From the NCBI RefSeq assembly GCF_023657595.1, contig NZ_CP098323.1, positions 830,001 to 894,000 of the forward strand: a stretch of 64,000 nt of DNA. The letters run 5' to 3'. The first letter of the stretch is position 1. Each line of letters opens with the position of its first letter. Shown here in pieces: positions 8,035 through 17,010 of the stretch. The notes under the pieces are model-generated. The model was not told the origin of the DNA. It searched no databases and saw only the letters and a program-made list of their open reading frames with translations. The stretch comes from Cytobacillus firmus (lineage in GTDB: Bacteria; Bacillota; Bacilli; Bacillales; Cytobacillaceae). The position numbers and the translations under genes are program-made.

Positions 8035-9999
8035 ATGACAAAATCAACAAGCGAACCCATTGTACAGCCAGCTGATCTTGATAAAGAAGCTGGCGGCGGC
8101 ATGCGGCTGCTGGATGGTCCATACAAAAAAGCGGCTGCCATCATTGCTGTATTGTTTTCTGCTTTTGCCATTTATTCCAATGGATTATCCAATATTCAAG
8201 AGATTTATAGAAACCTCATTTTCCTGGGCATCCTTTTGGTAATGACTTTTTTCTATTATCCTGCCGGAAAGTCTTCCAATCAAAAAAGGTTTACAGCCCC
8301 TGATTATGTTTTTGCGGCACTTGCGATTGCAGGTCTCGGCTACCTGCTCCTGAATTACACAACAATTCATGTGGACCGGGGCTCCCAGCCGATTATGATC
8401 GACTATGTCTTTGGAGCCATTACGATCATCGTTCTCCTTGAAGCTTCGAGACGTGCTGTTGGGATCTTTATTCCGATCCTGTGCGGAGGCGCTATTGTAT
8501 ATGCCCTGTTTGGCACCTACTTCCCGTGGATCTTCGGACATGCCGGCTTTTCACTGGAACGCCTGCTGTACCGTCTTTATATGACGACTGAGGGCGTGCT
8601 GGGATTAACGCTTTCGACGGCATCTACGTTCATCGTCATGTTCGTCCTCTTTGGTGCCTTCCTGTCGGTCAGCGGTGCCACCCAGCTTTTCAATGATCTC
8701 GCCCTTGCCATTGCAGGCAGAAAGCGCGGAGGCCCGGCTCAGGTTGCGGTCATTTCCAGTGCGCTGACAGGGTCTTTGAGCGGGAGTGCGGTTGCCAATG
8801 TTGCGACAACAGGAGCTTTTACGATTCCTTTGATGAAATCCATTGGCCTTAAGCCAAAGTTTGCCGGAGCAGTAGAGGCGGCTGCTTCAACAGGCGGAAT
8901 GATTATGCCGCCGATTATGGGCGCTGCGGCCTTTATCATGGCCGGTTTCCTTGGAATCTCTTATACGACAGTCATCCTGGCAGCGATCATTCCAAGTTTT
9001 CTATACTATATTGCTTTGATTTTTGCCATTGATATTGAAGCGAAAAAGCAAGGCCTAAAAGGCATCAGCAAAGAGAATATCCCGGATGTCGTCCAAATCC
9101 TGAAGGAACGCGGGGTTCTCCTTATCCCAATTATCGTTGTTATCACCACACTCTTAATGGGAAAAACAGCCCTGTTTGCCGGATTTGCCGGGATCGGCGC
9201 GGTCATCATTGCGAGCTGGCTGGCAAAAGATAAATCTTCTAGAATCACGATCTCTAAAACTATTGAAGCATTCATTGAAGGCGGAAGAGGAACGATTCAG
9301 GTCGGGATTGCCTGTGCCGCCATCGGAATTATCATCTGCGTTGTCACCATGACGGGAATTGGATCTACATTAGCTTATAATATTGTTGAATTAACGGGCG
9401 GTCAGCTTTGGCTGATTTTAATCGTCGTCATGCTCACTTGCATCGTTTTAAGTATGGGGCTTCCATCCACAGCACTTTACATCGTCGTTGCCGTTACAGC
9501 AGCTCCTGCCCTTGTAGAAGCTGGCGTTAACCCGATCGCGGCACATTTCTTTGTGTTCTGGTTTGGTGCATTGTCCAACATTACACCGCCTGTGGCATTG
9601 GCATCTTATACCGCCGCGGGCCTTGCCGGCGCCAATGCGATGCAGACATCATGGGAAGCGCTTAGAATCTCACTGCCGGGCTTTATCATCCCGTTCATGA
9701 TTGCCTATAATCCTATCATTCTGCTTCAGGCAGCAGAGGGAGAAACGATATCCATTTTATCGGTAGCGCTTGTGGTCATCACAAGCACACTGGGCATTTA
9801 CGCCCTGGCAAGTTCACTTGGAAACTACCTGAATGCCAAGCTGACGATTGTTGAAAGAGTCCTAATGTTTGCAGGGGCTTTAATGCTGATTAAACCTGGC
9901 ATGATCACGGATATTGCCGGATTCGGGCTTTGCGTGTTTGCGATTCTCTTCCATATCATCAGAGTAAAGAAAAGCAGTTCAGTCGAAATCACCATATAA
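8035..9999 (+). CDS. TRAP transporter permease, fused small and large (DctQM-like) subunits
   Basis: A 654-aa polytopic protein. The N-terminal third corresponds to the small 4TM subunit and the rest to the large DctM-type transport domain, the fused form usual for TAXI systems. The DctM landmark STGGMIMPPIMG and a second glycine/proline-rich loop near LSMGLPSTALY support this. It is a sodium- or proton-coupled secondary importer working with the binding protein encoded 14 bases upstream. The RBS is AAAGGAGGG. Confidence 0.92.
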   Translation: MTKSTSEPIVQPADLDKEAGGGMRLLDGPYKKAAAIIAVLFSAFAIYSNGLSNIQEIYRNLIFLGILLVMTFFYYPAGKSSNQKRFTAPDYVFAALAIAGLGYLLLNYTTIHVDRGSQPIMIDYVFGAITIIVLLEASRRAVGIFIPILCGGAIVYALFGTYFPWIFGHAGFSLERLLYRLYMTTEGVLGLTLSTASTFIVMFVLFGAFLSVSGATQLFNDLALAIAGRKRGGPAQVAVISSALTGSLSGSAVANVATTGAFTIPLMKSIGLKPKFAGAVEAAASTGGMIMPPIMGAAAFIMAGFLGISYTTVILAAIIPSFLYYIALIFAIDIEAKKQGLKGISKENIPDVVQILKERGVLLIPIIVVITTLLMGKTALFAGFAGIGAVIIASWLAKDKSSRITISKTIEAFIEGGRGTIQVGIACAAIGIIICVVTMTGIGSTLAYNIVELTGGQLWLILIVVMLTCIVLSMGLPSTALYIVVAVTAAPALVEAGVNPIAAHFFVFWFGALSNITPPVALASYTAAGLAGANAMQTSWEALRISLPGFIIPFMIAYNPIILLQAAEGETISILSVALVVITSTLGIYALASSLGNYLNAKLTIVERVLMFAGALMLIKPGMITDIAGFGLCVFAILFHIIRVKKSSSVEITI

Positions 10000-10012
10000 G
10001 GAGCTAACATTC

Positions 10013-10732
10013 ATGAAAATCGAACGGAAAAAAATCTCGGCCCAGGTGCTGGATCAGCTGAAGGAAATGATAAAAGAAGGCAAGTTCCCGCCAAATGAGC
10101 CCATGCCATCCGAGAATGAACTGGCCAAACGATTTGGCGTCAGCCGTGCGCCTGTTCGAGAAGCATTGAGTGTGTTATCTGCCAGCGGAATCATTGAGTC
10201 CAGGCAAGGGGGCAGAAGCTTCGTTAAAGAGGTTAATATGGCAGACATGCTTGGTTCGTTAGCGATTGAATACATTCCCGTGGAACAGGTATTTGAGCTA
10301 TTGGAAATGAGGATGGTTATGGAGACACAGGCAGCAGCAATTGCTGCCTTGCGTCGTGATGAGGACGACCTGAAAAATTTGAAAATGGCGCTTGATCAAT
10401 TTGAAATCACACTGACGAACCCTGAAGCAGTTGGCGACCAGGCTGACGTAAATTTTCATAAACACCTGATTGCAGCAACGAAAAATCGCTTCATGATACA
10501 GGTAATGGAAAACATCGATGATCTGTACCGGAAAGCAATTGCGTTTTCCCTTCAGAAAAACGTGGGTCTTCCGGCAAAGCGCGAGCAGGTATTTCAGGAG
10601 CATATGAGCATTTTTACGGCTATAAAAGAACGGGATGAAGGAAAAGCAGCAAAGGCGATGCAAGTTCATCTTGAGAATGTGACAAATAAATTGAAGGTGA
10701 ACGAAAGGGAAGGAAAGAAGGTGCCGTTGTGA
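10013..10732 (+). CDS. GntR-family regulator, FadR/FCD subgroup
   Basis: A 239-aa protein with an N-terminal winged helix (ELAKRFGVSRAPVREALSVL) and a C-terminal FCD ligand domain. The histidines that usually hold a metal in FCD domains can be seen in NFHKHL, QEHM and QVHLENV. FCD regulators normally repress their operon and release DNA when bound to a carboxylic acid. It sits between the permease and glcD, overlapping glcD by four bases. The palindrome at 6942-6962 is its likely operator. Confidence 0.9.
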   Translation: MKIERKKISAQVLDQLKEMIKEGKFPPNEPMPSENELAKRFGVSRAPVREALSVLSASGIIESRQGGRSFVKEVNMADMLGSLAIEYIPVEQVFELLEMRMVMETQAAAIAALRRDEDDLKNLKMALDQFEITLTNPEAVGDQADVNFHKHLIAATKNRFMIQVMENIDDLYRKAIAFSLQKNVGLPAKREQVFQEHMSIFTAIKERDEGKAAKAMQVHLENVTNKLKVNEREGKKVPL

Positions 10733-12144
10733 TCACCGAACAGATTGTTGAACGGCTTAAAAGCATCATGGGATCAGAAAAACGCATTCTGCTTGAAAAA
10801 GCGGACCTGGTTTCTTATTCATACGACGGCTCATTTGGAGCCTATATTCCAGAGATCATCCTGCAGCCGGTTTCGACAGAGGAAACGGCTGGCATTGTAA
10901 AGCTCGCCAATGAACTGAAAATTCCCGTCTATCCAAGAGGCAGGGGTACGAGTCTGAGCGGAGGTCCGCTCCCTGTCCACGGGGGGATGGTCCTTGATTA
11001 TTCCAGATGGACCCAAAAGCTGATCATTGACCCGGAGGATACCGTTGCGATTGTATCTCCAGGTGTTATTACTGCTGATATTGACCGTGAAGCACAGCGG
11101 CATGGGCTGATGTATCCGCCAGACCCAAGCAGCTCCCATGTTTCCACAATTGGAGGGAATCTCGCTGAAAATGCAGGCGGGCCACGCGGTTTAAAGTACG
11201 GGGTAACAAAGGATTACGTTCTGGGTCTGGAGATCGTCACGCCGGAAGGGGACATCATTCGGACAGGCGGACGGACGGTCAAAAACGTTACAGGCTATGA
11301 CCTGACGAAGCTGATCGTTGGATCCGAGGGGACGCTCGGCATCATCACAGAGGCCATCCTTCAGCTGATTCCAAGACCCCAGGCCACTCAGACGATGATG
11401 GTTATTTTTGATGACATTATTGATGCCGGAAAAGCAATATCGGCGGTACTCACATCAGGCATCCTGCCATCCAAAATGGAAATCATGGACCAGGCTTCAA
11501 TCCAGGCGGTGGAAGAGTTTCAGCCGATCGGGCTCCCGACAGATGTAGATGCCATTATCCTGATTGAGCTTGATGGCCATCCAATTGCCATCAGGGATGA
11601 AAGCGAGCAGGTGAAGCAGGTGTGCCTGGAAGTTGGGGCGAGAGAAGCCATCATTGCCAGGGATGAAGAATCTGCCGGGAATCTATGGAAAGCGAGAAAA
11701 CTTGTTTCGCCGGCCATCGTCAGGAAAAAGCCAACGAAAATTTCCGAAGATGCCACCATTCCAAGAAGCAAGATACCTGAAATGTTTAGAAGGCTTCAGG
11801 AAATTAAAGCAAAATATGAAATCGACTTAGTCGTATTCGGCCATGCGGGTGATGGAAATCTGCATCCGAATATCATAACTGATAAGCAGGATAAAGAAGA
11901 AATGAAGCGCGTGGAAAAAGCGGTGGAGGAGATTTTTACGGCAGCGATTGAATTGGGAGGAACCCTCTCAGGCGAGCATGGAATCGGGACAATGAAGGCA
12001 CCGTTTATGGAAATGGAGCTTGGTGAAGCAGGGCTGGACATGATGAAACGAATGAAAAAAGCTTGGGATCCAAACAACATTATGAATCCGGGCAAAATTT
12101 TTCCCGAGACAAAAGGACAGAGGCTGGTGTTAGTCCATGACTAG
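10729..12144 (+). CDS. glcD: FAD-linked 2-hydroxyacid oxidase/dehydrogenase, GlcD-like
   Basis: A 471-aa flavoprotein of the VAO/PCMH family. FAD-binding motifs are visible (YPRGRGTSLSGG near 67-78; PPDPSS...GGNLAENAGG near 127-150), together with the C-terminal substrate-domain motifs GHAGDGNLHPN and GEHGIGTMK. The family includes glycolate oxidase GlcD, D-lactate dehydrogenase and D-2-hydroxyglutarate dehydrogenase. The GTG start overlaps the stop of the regulator by four bases. A GlcF-type Fe-S partner follows and there is no GlcE, as in other Bacillus GlcD/GlcF pairs. With lhgO in the operon, D-2-hydroxyglutarate is a serious alternative to glycolate. Confidence 0.85.
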   Translation: MITEQIVERLKSIMGSEKRILLEKADLVSYSYDGSFGAYIPEIILQPVSTEETAGIVKLANELKIPVYPRGRGTSLSGGPLPVHGGMVLDYSRWTQKLIIDPEDTVAIVSPGVITADIDREAQRHGLMYPPDPSSSHVSTIGGNLAENAGGPRGLKYGVTKDYVLGLEIVTPEGDIIRTGGRTVKNVTGYDLTKLIVGSEGTLGIITEAILQLIPRPQATQTMMVIFDDIIDAGKAISAVLTSGILPSKMEIMDQASIQAVEEFQPIGLPTDVDAIILIELDGHPIAIRDESEQVKQVCLEVGAREAIIARDEESAGNLWKARKLVSPAIVRKKPTKISEDATIPRSKIPEMFRRLQEIKAKYEIDLVVFGHAGDGNLHPNIITDKQDKEEMKRVEKAVEEIFTAAIELGGTLSGEHGIGTMKAPFMEMELGEAGLDMMKRMKKAWDPNNIMNPGKIFPETKGQRLVLVHD

Positions 12145-13402
12145 CCAGCTCGCCTATAAAGAAACGTTTGACTGTGTCCAATGCGGCTATTGTCTTCCTG
12201 CATGCCCCACATACGCCAGTATGGGGAAAGAAAGGCACTCACCAAGGGGCCGGATCAATCTTGTGCAAATGGCGGCGGAAGGAAAAATATCCGTCGATGA
12301 AATTACCGAATCGCTGGAGCTCTGCCTTGGCTGCCGCGCCTGTGAGACGGCATGTCCAACCAATGTTCAATATGGCAAAATCCTCGAGTCTTTTAAGCAA
12401 GTAAAGAGGGCTGACGCACCAGCTCCTTTCATGGAGAACATGGCTCTGCAAAAAGCATTGCCCAATAAAAAGCTGCTCGCATCCATGAGAGCTTCACTTC
12501 GGGCCTATCAGAAAACAGGCATGGATTCGATTGCCCGCAAAAGCAAGGCGCTCAGCATTCTTCCAGAACAGCTTAGGGCTTTTGAAGAGATCGCTCCGGC
12601 TGTGGAAATGCCAAATAAACAGCTGAGAACAGGCATCCTTCTGCCAGAGCGCGAGCCGAAAGCCCGTGTAGCATTTTTTACAGGCTGTATTATGGATGTG
12701 TTTTTTGCCAAAATCAATGACCTTAGCATCAAGCTGCTTCAGCATGCCGGGTGCGAAGTCACCGTAATCAAGGAACAGACCTGCTGCGGGGCGCTTCAGA
12801 ATCATAGCGGAGATACGGGAACATCCAGGAAATTGGCGAAGGAAAATATTGCAGCTTTTGAAAAAGGGAACTTTGATTTTGTGGTTAATGCGATTGGCGG
12901 CTGCGGTGCGATGCTCGTTGAATATGATCACCTTCTCGCAGAAGACCCGGAATGGGCAGAGCGTGCCAGGGTGTTCGCACAAAAGAATAAAGATGTAAGT
13001 GTAATACTGAACAAACTCGGAATCAATTTCAGCCGGGAACTCTCAGGTGCTGTGACCTATCAGCCATCCTGCCATTTGTTAAATGTGCAGAAGGTGGCGG
13101 ATGATCCCGTTCAGCTCCTCGAAAGCATACCAGGCATTACATATGTTCCGCTTCCGAAAGGGGATATGTGCTGCGGATCGGCCGGAATCTATAATATTGT
13201 TCACTATGAAGAGTCCATGGAAATACTCGACGCCAAAATGGAACATGTCCAAAAAATATCGCCTGATACCATCGTAACGTCCAACCCTGGCTGCCATCTG
13301 CAGATGTGCCTCGGGGTTAAACGCGAGGGGCTTGAAGACAAGGTGCGTGTGGTCCATATCATCGAATTACTGGCAGAAGCCTGCGGGATTAATCATAAAT
13401 AA
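12137..13402 (+). CDS. glcF: Iron-sulfur electron-transfer subunit, GlcF-like
   Basis: At 421 aa it has the usual GlcF architecture. Two N-terminal 4Fe-4S motifs (CVQCGYCLPACP and CLGCRACETACP, residues about 14-85) are followed by two CCG domains (CCGALQNHSG and CCGSAG) that bind further cofactors and contact the membrane. It would carry electrons from the flavoprotein GlcD to quinone. It overlaps the end of glcD by eight bases, implying coupled translation of a complex. Confidence 0.9.
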   Translation: MTSQLAYKETFDCVQCGYCLPACPTYASMGKERHSPRGRINLVQMAAEGKISVDEITESLELCLGCRACETACPTNVQYGKILESFKQVKRADAPAPFMENMALQKALPNKKLLASMRASLRAYQKTGMDSIARKSKALSILPEQLRAFEEIAPAVEMPNKQLRTGILLPEREPKARVAFFTGCIMDVFFAKINDLSIKLLQHAGCEVTVIKEQTCCGALQNHSGDTGTSRKLAKENIAAFEKGNFDFVVNAIGGCGAMLVEYDHLLAEDPEWAERARVFAQKNKDVSVILNKLGINFSRELSGAVTYQPSCHLLNVQKVADDPVQLLESIPGITYVPLPKGDMCCGSAGIYNIVHYEESMEILDAKMEHVQKISPDTIVTSNPGCHLQMCLGVKREGLEDKVRVVHIIELLAEACGINHK

Positions 13403-13420
13403 GAGAAAGGGTGGAGGATC

Positions 13421-14629
13421 ATGTATGATTACATCATTATTGGCGGGGGCATTGTCGGCCTGTCAACAGGAATGGAGCTGCTGAACCGGTTTCCATCAGC
13501 AAAAGTGGCCATCCTGGAAAAAGAAAGCCACGTAGCGGCCCACCAGACGGGCCATAACAGCGGAGTCATCCATTCCGGAATCTATTATAAGCCTGGCAGC
13601 TATAAAGCCAGGCTTGCCAAAAAAGGCAGTGAGTCCATGACAGAATTTTGCCGGAAGCATGGGCTTGAAGTGGATATCTGCGGGAAAGTCATTGTCGCGA
13701 GCGAAGATTTCGAGCTGCCGCTTTTGGACGATTTATATCAGCGCGGGCTGGACAACGGCCTTGGAATACGCATGATTGACCAGTCGGAGCTGCATGAAAT
13801 CGAGCCGCATGTGAACGGAAAAAAGGCCATCCATGTGCCAATGGCCGGAATTGTCAACTATAAGCAGGTTTCGGAAAAAATGGCGGAGATCATTACAGCA
13901 AAAGGCGGGGACATCCTGCTGAATCATAAAGTTTTGGCGATTGATGAAAATACTCAGGAAGTTATCGTTCAGACCAGCAGGGGAGAGGTAAGGGGAGCTT
14001 ACTATGTAAACTGCGGCGGCCTGCAGTCAGACCGGATTGCCAAGCTTGCCGGATTGAAGACGGATGTTAAAATCGTGCCATTCAGGGGCGAGTATTTCAT
14101 GCTCAAGCCGGAGAAAAGCAGTCTCGTCAAAAATCTGATATACCCGGTGCCAAATCCCAACTTCCCGTTCCTTGGGGTCCATTTTACCCGCATGATTAAC
14201 GGAGCTATTGATGTGGGTCCAAATGCCGTTCTAAGCTTTAAAAGGGAAGGCTATAAAAAGACAGACCTGAATGTGGCGGACCTGATGGAGGTTATGGCTT
14301 ATAAAGGCTTCTGGAAGCTTGCAAAGAAATATATGAAAGAGGGAGTGGAAGAAATGATCCGCTCTGCATCCAAAGAGCTGTTCATGAAAAATGTCCAGAA
14401 GCTTATGCCGGACATTCAGAAGGATGATATTGTACCCGGGCCTGCCGGTGTCAGAGCGCAGGCCTTGAAGGACGATGGTTCATTAGTCGATGACTTTTTC
14501 ATTGTACCCAGCAAACGCTCCATCCATGTTTTAAATGCACCATCTCCGGCCGCGACGGCGTCCATAGAGATTGGAAAAGAGATCGTGAGGAAGATGGACG
14601 GAATGTTTAAGATGGAATCAGCTGTTTAA
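13421..14629 (+). CDS. lhgO: L-2-hydroxyglutarate oxidase/dehydrogenase
   Basis: This 402-aa FAD-dependent DAO-family enzyme starts with the dinucleotide motif IIGGGIVGLSTG. It carries the LhgO-characteristic HQTGHNSGVIHSGIYY (about 41-56) and a C-terminal GPAGVRAQ motif. LhgO oxidises L-2-hydroxyglutarate to 2-oxoglutarate and passes electrons to the quinone pool. RBS GGGTGGAGG. It is the last gene of the TAXI-TRAP/GntR/GlcDF operon, so both uptake and oxidation of 2-hydroxyglutarate are plausible. No glutarate hydroxylase gene (CsiD) is nearby. Confidence 0.88.
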   Translation: MYDYIIIGGGIVGLSTGMELLNRFPSAKVAILEKESHVAAHQTGHNSGVIHSGIYYKPGSYKARLAKKGSESMTEFCRKHGLEVDICGKVIVASEDFELPLLDDLYQRGLDNGLGIRMIDQSELHEIEPHVNGKKAIHVPMAGIVNYKQVSEKMAEIITAKGGDILLNHKVLAIDENTQEVIVQTSRGEVRGAYYVNCGGLQSDRIAKLAGLKTDVKIVPFRGEYFMLKPEKSSLVKNLIYPVPNPNFPFLGVHFTRMINGAIDVGPNAVLSFKREGYKKTDLNVADLMEVMAYKGFWKLAKKYMKEGVEEMIRSASKELFMKNVQKLMPDIQKDDIVPGPAGVRAQALKDDGSLVDDFFIVPSKRSIHVLNAPSPAATASIEIGKEIVRKMDGMFKMESAV

Positions 14630-14650
14630 TAAAAAAATGGAGAATAATTC

Positions 14651-14690
14651 AAATCCCCCTAAACCATAATATGGAAGAAGGGGGATTTTT
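14651..14690 (+). terminator. Terminator after lhgO whose 3' arm contains the next gene's RBS
   Basis: AAATCCCCC (14651-14659) pairs perfectly with GGGGGATTT (14680-14688) and is followed by more T residues. The GAAGGGGG of the right arm is also the only Shine-Dalgarno sequence for the ATG at 14693, so the same hairpin can end the operon and mask that RBS. Confidence 0.8.
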
Positions 14691-14692
14691 AT

Positions 14693-15148
14693 ATGAAAGC
14701 CACAACTGTGATAAGGCTGATGCACCTGGTCATACCCTGGCTGACCATCGTTTTTCTGCCTAAAAAGTCATTCAATAAATTTTCAACCGTTTCGGTTTTT
14801 GCAGGTATTTTTGTGTTGATTTTAAGCACACTGGCCATACCGTTTAAATGGTGGACAGTGGAGGGTGGACACTTCAAGAAATTGCTTAATGATCTAACCT
14901 TCATAATGGGACCATTCTTTATTGGGACAATTTGGATCTTCCATTTCACCTTCGGCAGTTTCAAGAAGTACCTGGCAGTAAATGCCATCATGGATCTGCT
15001 GTTTGCATACCCGCTTAATTACTTGTATCAAAGGTTTAACTTGTACAAGCTCGTAAAATTTAAGCCCATACATATTTTCCTGTTCTTCACCTCTTACGCA
15101 TGGATAATTTATGGGTACCAGGAATTCTTTCATAGGAATCACAGGTAA
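14693..15148 (+). CDS. CBO0543-like membrane protein of unknown function
   Basis: A 151-aa protein with about four membrane spans and many aromatic residues (WW near 45, FHFTFG near 83, YPLNYLYQRFNLYKL near 104). It looks like the CBO0543 family, small membrane proteins common in Bacillus and Clostridium with no known role. Its start follows a hairpin that buries the RBS. A terminator directly downstream makes this a single-gene unit. Confidence 0.7.
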   Translation: MKATTVIRLMHLVIPWLTIVFLPKKSFNKFSTVSVFAGIFVLILSTLAIPFKWWTVEGGHFKKLLNDLTFIMGPFFIGTIWIFHFTFGSFKKYLAVNAIMDLLFAYPLNYLYQRFNLYKLVKFKPIHIFLFFTSYAWIIYGYQEFFHRNHR

Positions 15149-15150
15149 GA

Positions 15151-15179
15151 AAAAGCCGCTCCATCAAGGAACGGCTTTT
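15151..15179 (+). terminator. Rho-independent terminator
   Basis: AAAAGCCG and CGGCTTTT (15151-15158, 15172-15179) form the stem, extended by TCC/GGA, with a T-rich 3' side. It ends the CBO0543-like gene and could work in both directions. Confidence 0.85.
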
Positions 15180-15198
15180 CATCTGTTATCGCAGTCTA

Positions 15199-15434
15199 AC
15201 GGGCAGTAAGACCCTCACTTCAAGACTTAGAGGAATCAAAGGAAGATAAGTGGGGGTCAAACTGCCCGTAAAGGCCCGATTGGTGAGATACAGTGAAACT
15301 TGCCGAGGCGCAGGCAGAGGCTTAGTTGAACCAATCGGGTTCGTAGTGTCGATTGATCGAAGCGCTAGCGGAGATCTTAGCGACACTAGAACGCGACTAA
15401 CAATCAGTGGGGATAAGGAAAACCCCCACTGATT
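15199..15434. other. Non-coding structured element with four nested hairpins (ncRNA or mobile-element remnant candidate)
   Basis: Four successive inverted repeats fill this gap. A: 15199-15220 with 15248-15269, 22 bases with three mismatches. B: CCCGATTGGT 15275-15284 with ACCAATCGGG 15330-15339. C: TAGTGTCG 15344-15351 with CGACACTA 15381-15388. D: AATCAGTGGGG 15402-15412 with CCCCCACTGATT 15423-15434. Loops are purine-rich and GC-balanced, unlike the AT-rich gaps elsewhere. No credible reading frame or RBS is present. It sits between a forward terminator and the 3' end of the minus-strand CBS gene. Confidence 0.65.
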
Positions 15435-15448
15435 GAAGTTTCACTTTA

Positions 15449-16093
15449 TCAGCATTCTCCATTATGACACTCGACTCCGATCACCCGGAATCCATTTATG
15501 TCCAGTTCTTTCTTGATTTTATCTAAAGTTTCTTCAGTCGTATCCTTCGGCAATGTAAAGAGGATACGGCGGATCAGACTGACATGGAAGTTGGATGAAT
15601 CCAATGAGATGACTCCCTGGATATCGCTGTACTTACTGATAATACTGCTTATCTTTTTCAATGTTCCCTGTGTGCCATAGCTGCCTACAGTCAGCGTATA
15701 GCTTCCGCGGTTCAGTCCCCACGCTTCCTCCAGCAGCTCCAGTACGGCCGCATGTGTCAGCAATCCGACAAAATGCCCCTGGTCATTTTCAACCGGAAGA
15801 TAAGGATATCTCTTCAGCGTGAAAAAGGCTTTCATGAAGGAGTCATCCTCATCAATTATGGTCTGCTGGTCTTTAGCCAGTGCCGTAATCGGCTCATCCA
15901 AAGAATGATTCTCCTTGTATTCTAAAATATCAACCTTATAAATATTGCCGACAAACTTTGTATGTGCCGCATCCAGTATAGGGACACAGCGGTAGCCAGT
16001 TTCATTTATAAACTGCAGTGCCTGTTGCAAATTAAAGGTTTCATCACAAAACCGGACATCTTTTTTCTCCACCATCTGATGGCGAATCAGCAT
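15449..16093 (-). CDS. CBS-ACT protein, possible cyclic-di-AMP-binding CbpA-like protein
   Basis: A 214-aa cytosolic protein. Two CBS motifs occupy residues about 5-125 (GYRCVPILD...VGNIYKVDIL and YPYLPVENDQGHFVGLLTHAAVLELL), followed by an ACT-like domain (about 130-210) with GTLKKISSIISKY. Length and domain order resemble Listeria CbpA, a c-di-AMP receptor, and differ from the shorter DarB/YkuL. Nucleotide binding is expected for tandem CBS domains, but the ligand cannot be read from sequence. RBS on the minus strand is AAAGGAGG. Confidence 0.75.
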   Translation of the reverse strand: MLIRHQMVEKKDVRFCDETFNLQQALQFINETGYRCVPILDAAHTKFVGNIYKVDILEYKENHSLDEPITALAKDQQTIIDEDDSFMKAFFTLKRYPYLPVENDQGHFVGLLTHAAVLELLEEAWGLNRGSYTLTVGSYGTQGTLKKISSIISKYSDIQGVISLDSSNFHVSLIRRILFTLPKDTTEETLDKIKKELDINGFRVIGVECHNGEC

Positions 16094-16212
16094 ACGAGCA
16101 TCCTCCTTTACCCCATAACCTTCTCTATTCTATGCCGGTGCCTTTTCGGCAATGATAAGAAATTAAGTGAATCCCCCTCCGAAAACTTGTAAAATAAGAA
16201 AAAGCAATCATC

Positions 16213-16878
16213 ATGAAAGGTGCTGAAAAGAACGTGGAAAGCATTACAGTTGTATCGCTGCTGGATGTAATTGGGGAGCTGTTTTCCGATGAGATTTCCA
16301 TAGCGGTTTCCAATACGAGTGAATATATTTATTACAGGCCGAGCAAGCGCATCGATTTGAAAATCAGGCCGGGGGACATGGTAAAGGAAGGGACCATCGC
16401 CTATAAGGCTTTAGGGACACAGCAAAGGGTGTCGGAGTTTATAGACCGTGATGTGTTCGGTGTTCCGTATAACGGCATGGCTGTGCCATTTTTGCATGAA
16501 GGGAAGCTTGAAGGCTGTGTAACGGCGATTTTCCCGGCTTTGACGGACGGCAAATCGGTTGTGACGATGAAAACGAATGATGGCTGGATTCCGATTCCTT
16601 TTTCCGAGGTTGTCTGCCTGGAGGCAAAGGATAAGAAGACCTATGTACATACAGGCGGCCATTCAGGCACCCATAAATACTCGCTGCAGGATTTTGAGTA
16701 TTCGCTGCCTAAGGACAGTTTCATCCGCTGCCACCGCTCATTCATTGTAAATGTTAATCATATCAAGGAAATCTTTCCTGATACCCATTCCACCTTTCTC
16801 CTCGTCATGAAAAATGGGGACCGGGTGCCTGTCAGCCAGTCCTATTCCAGCTATTTCAGGAAATTACTCGGTTTTTAG
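16213..16878 (+). CDS. LytTR-domain transcriptional regulator with N-terminal sensor-like domain
   Basis: The C-terminal half (about 115-221) is a LytTR DNA-binding domain (VVCLEAKDKKTYVHT, FIRCHRSFIVNVNHI, VPVSQSYSSYFRKLL). The N-terminal half looks PAS-like and has no phosphoacceptor receiver, so it probably senses a small molecule directly. Translation may start at the ATG at 16213 or a GTG at 16234; neither RBS is strong. It lies 130 bases upstream of the CoA-transferase/hydrolase gene in the same direction and is likely its regulator. Confidence 0.8.
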   Translation: MKGAEKNVESITVVSLLDVIGELFSDEISIAVSNTSEYIYYRPSKRIDLKIRPGDMVKEGTIAYKALGTQQRVSEFIDRDVFGVPYNGMAVPFLHEGKLEGCVTAIFPALTDGKSVVTMKTNDGWIPIPFSEVVCLEAKDKKTYVHTGGHSGTHKYSLQDFEYSLPKDSFIRCHRSFIVNVNHIKEIFPDTHSTFLLVMKNGDRVPVSQSYSSYFRKLLGF

Positions 16879-17010
16879 AAAATTCTTTCTGTTTCAGTGG
16901 TGAAATTCGCTGTTTTATCGGAATTTTCCGTAAGTTAATCGGAAAAATCCTGGCTCCCTCTTTATCCGGGTAAAATGATTACATATATCTTGATAAAGGG
17001 GATGAGCATC

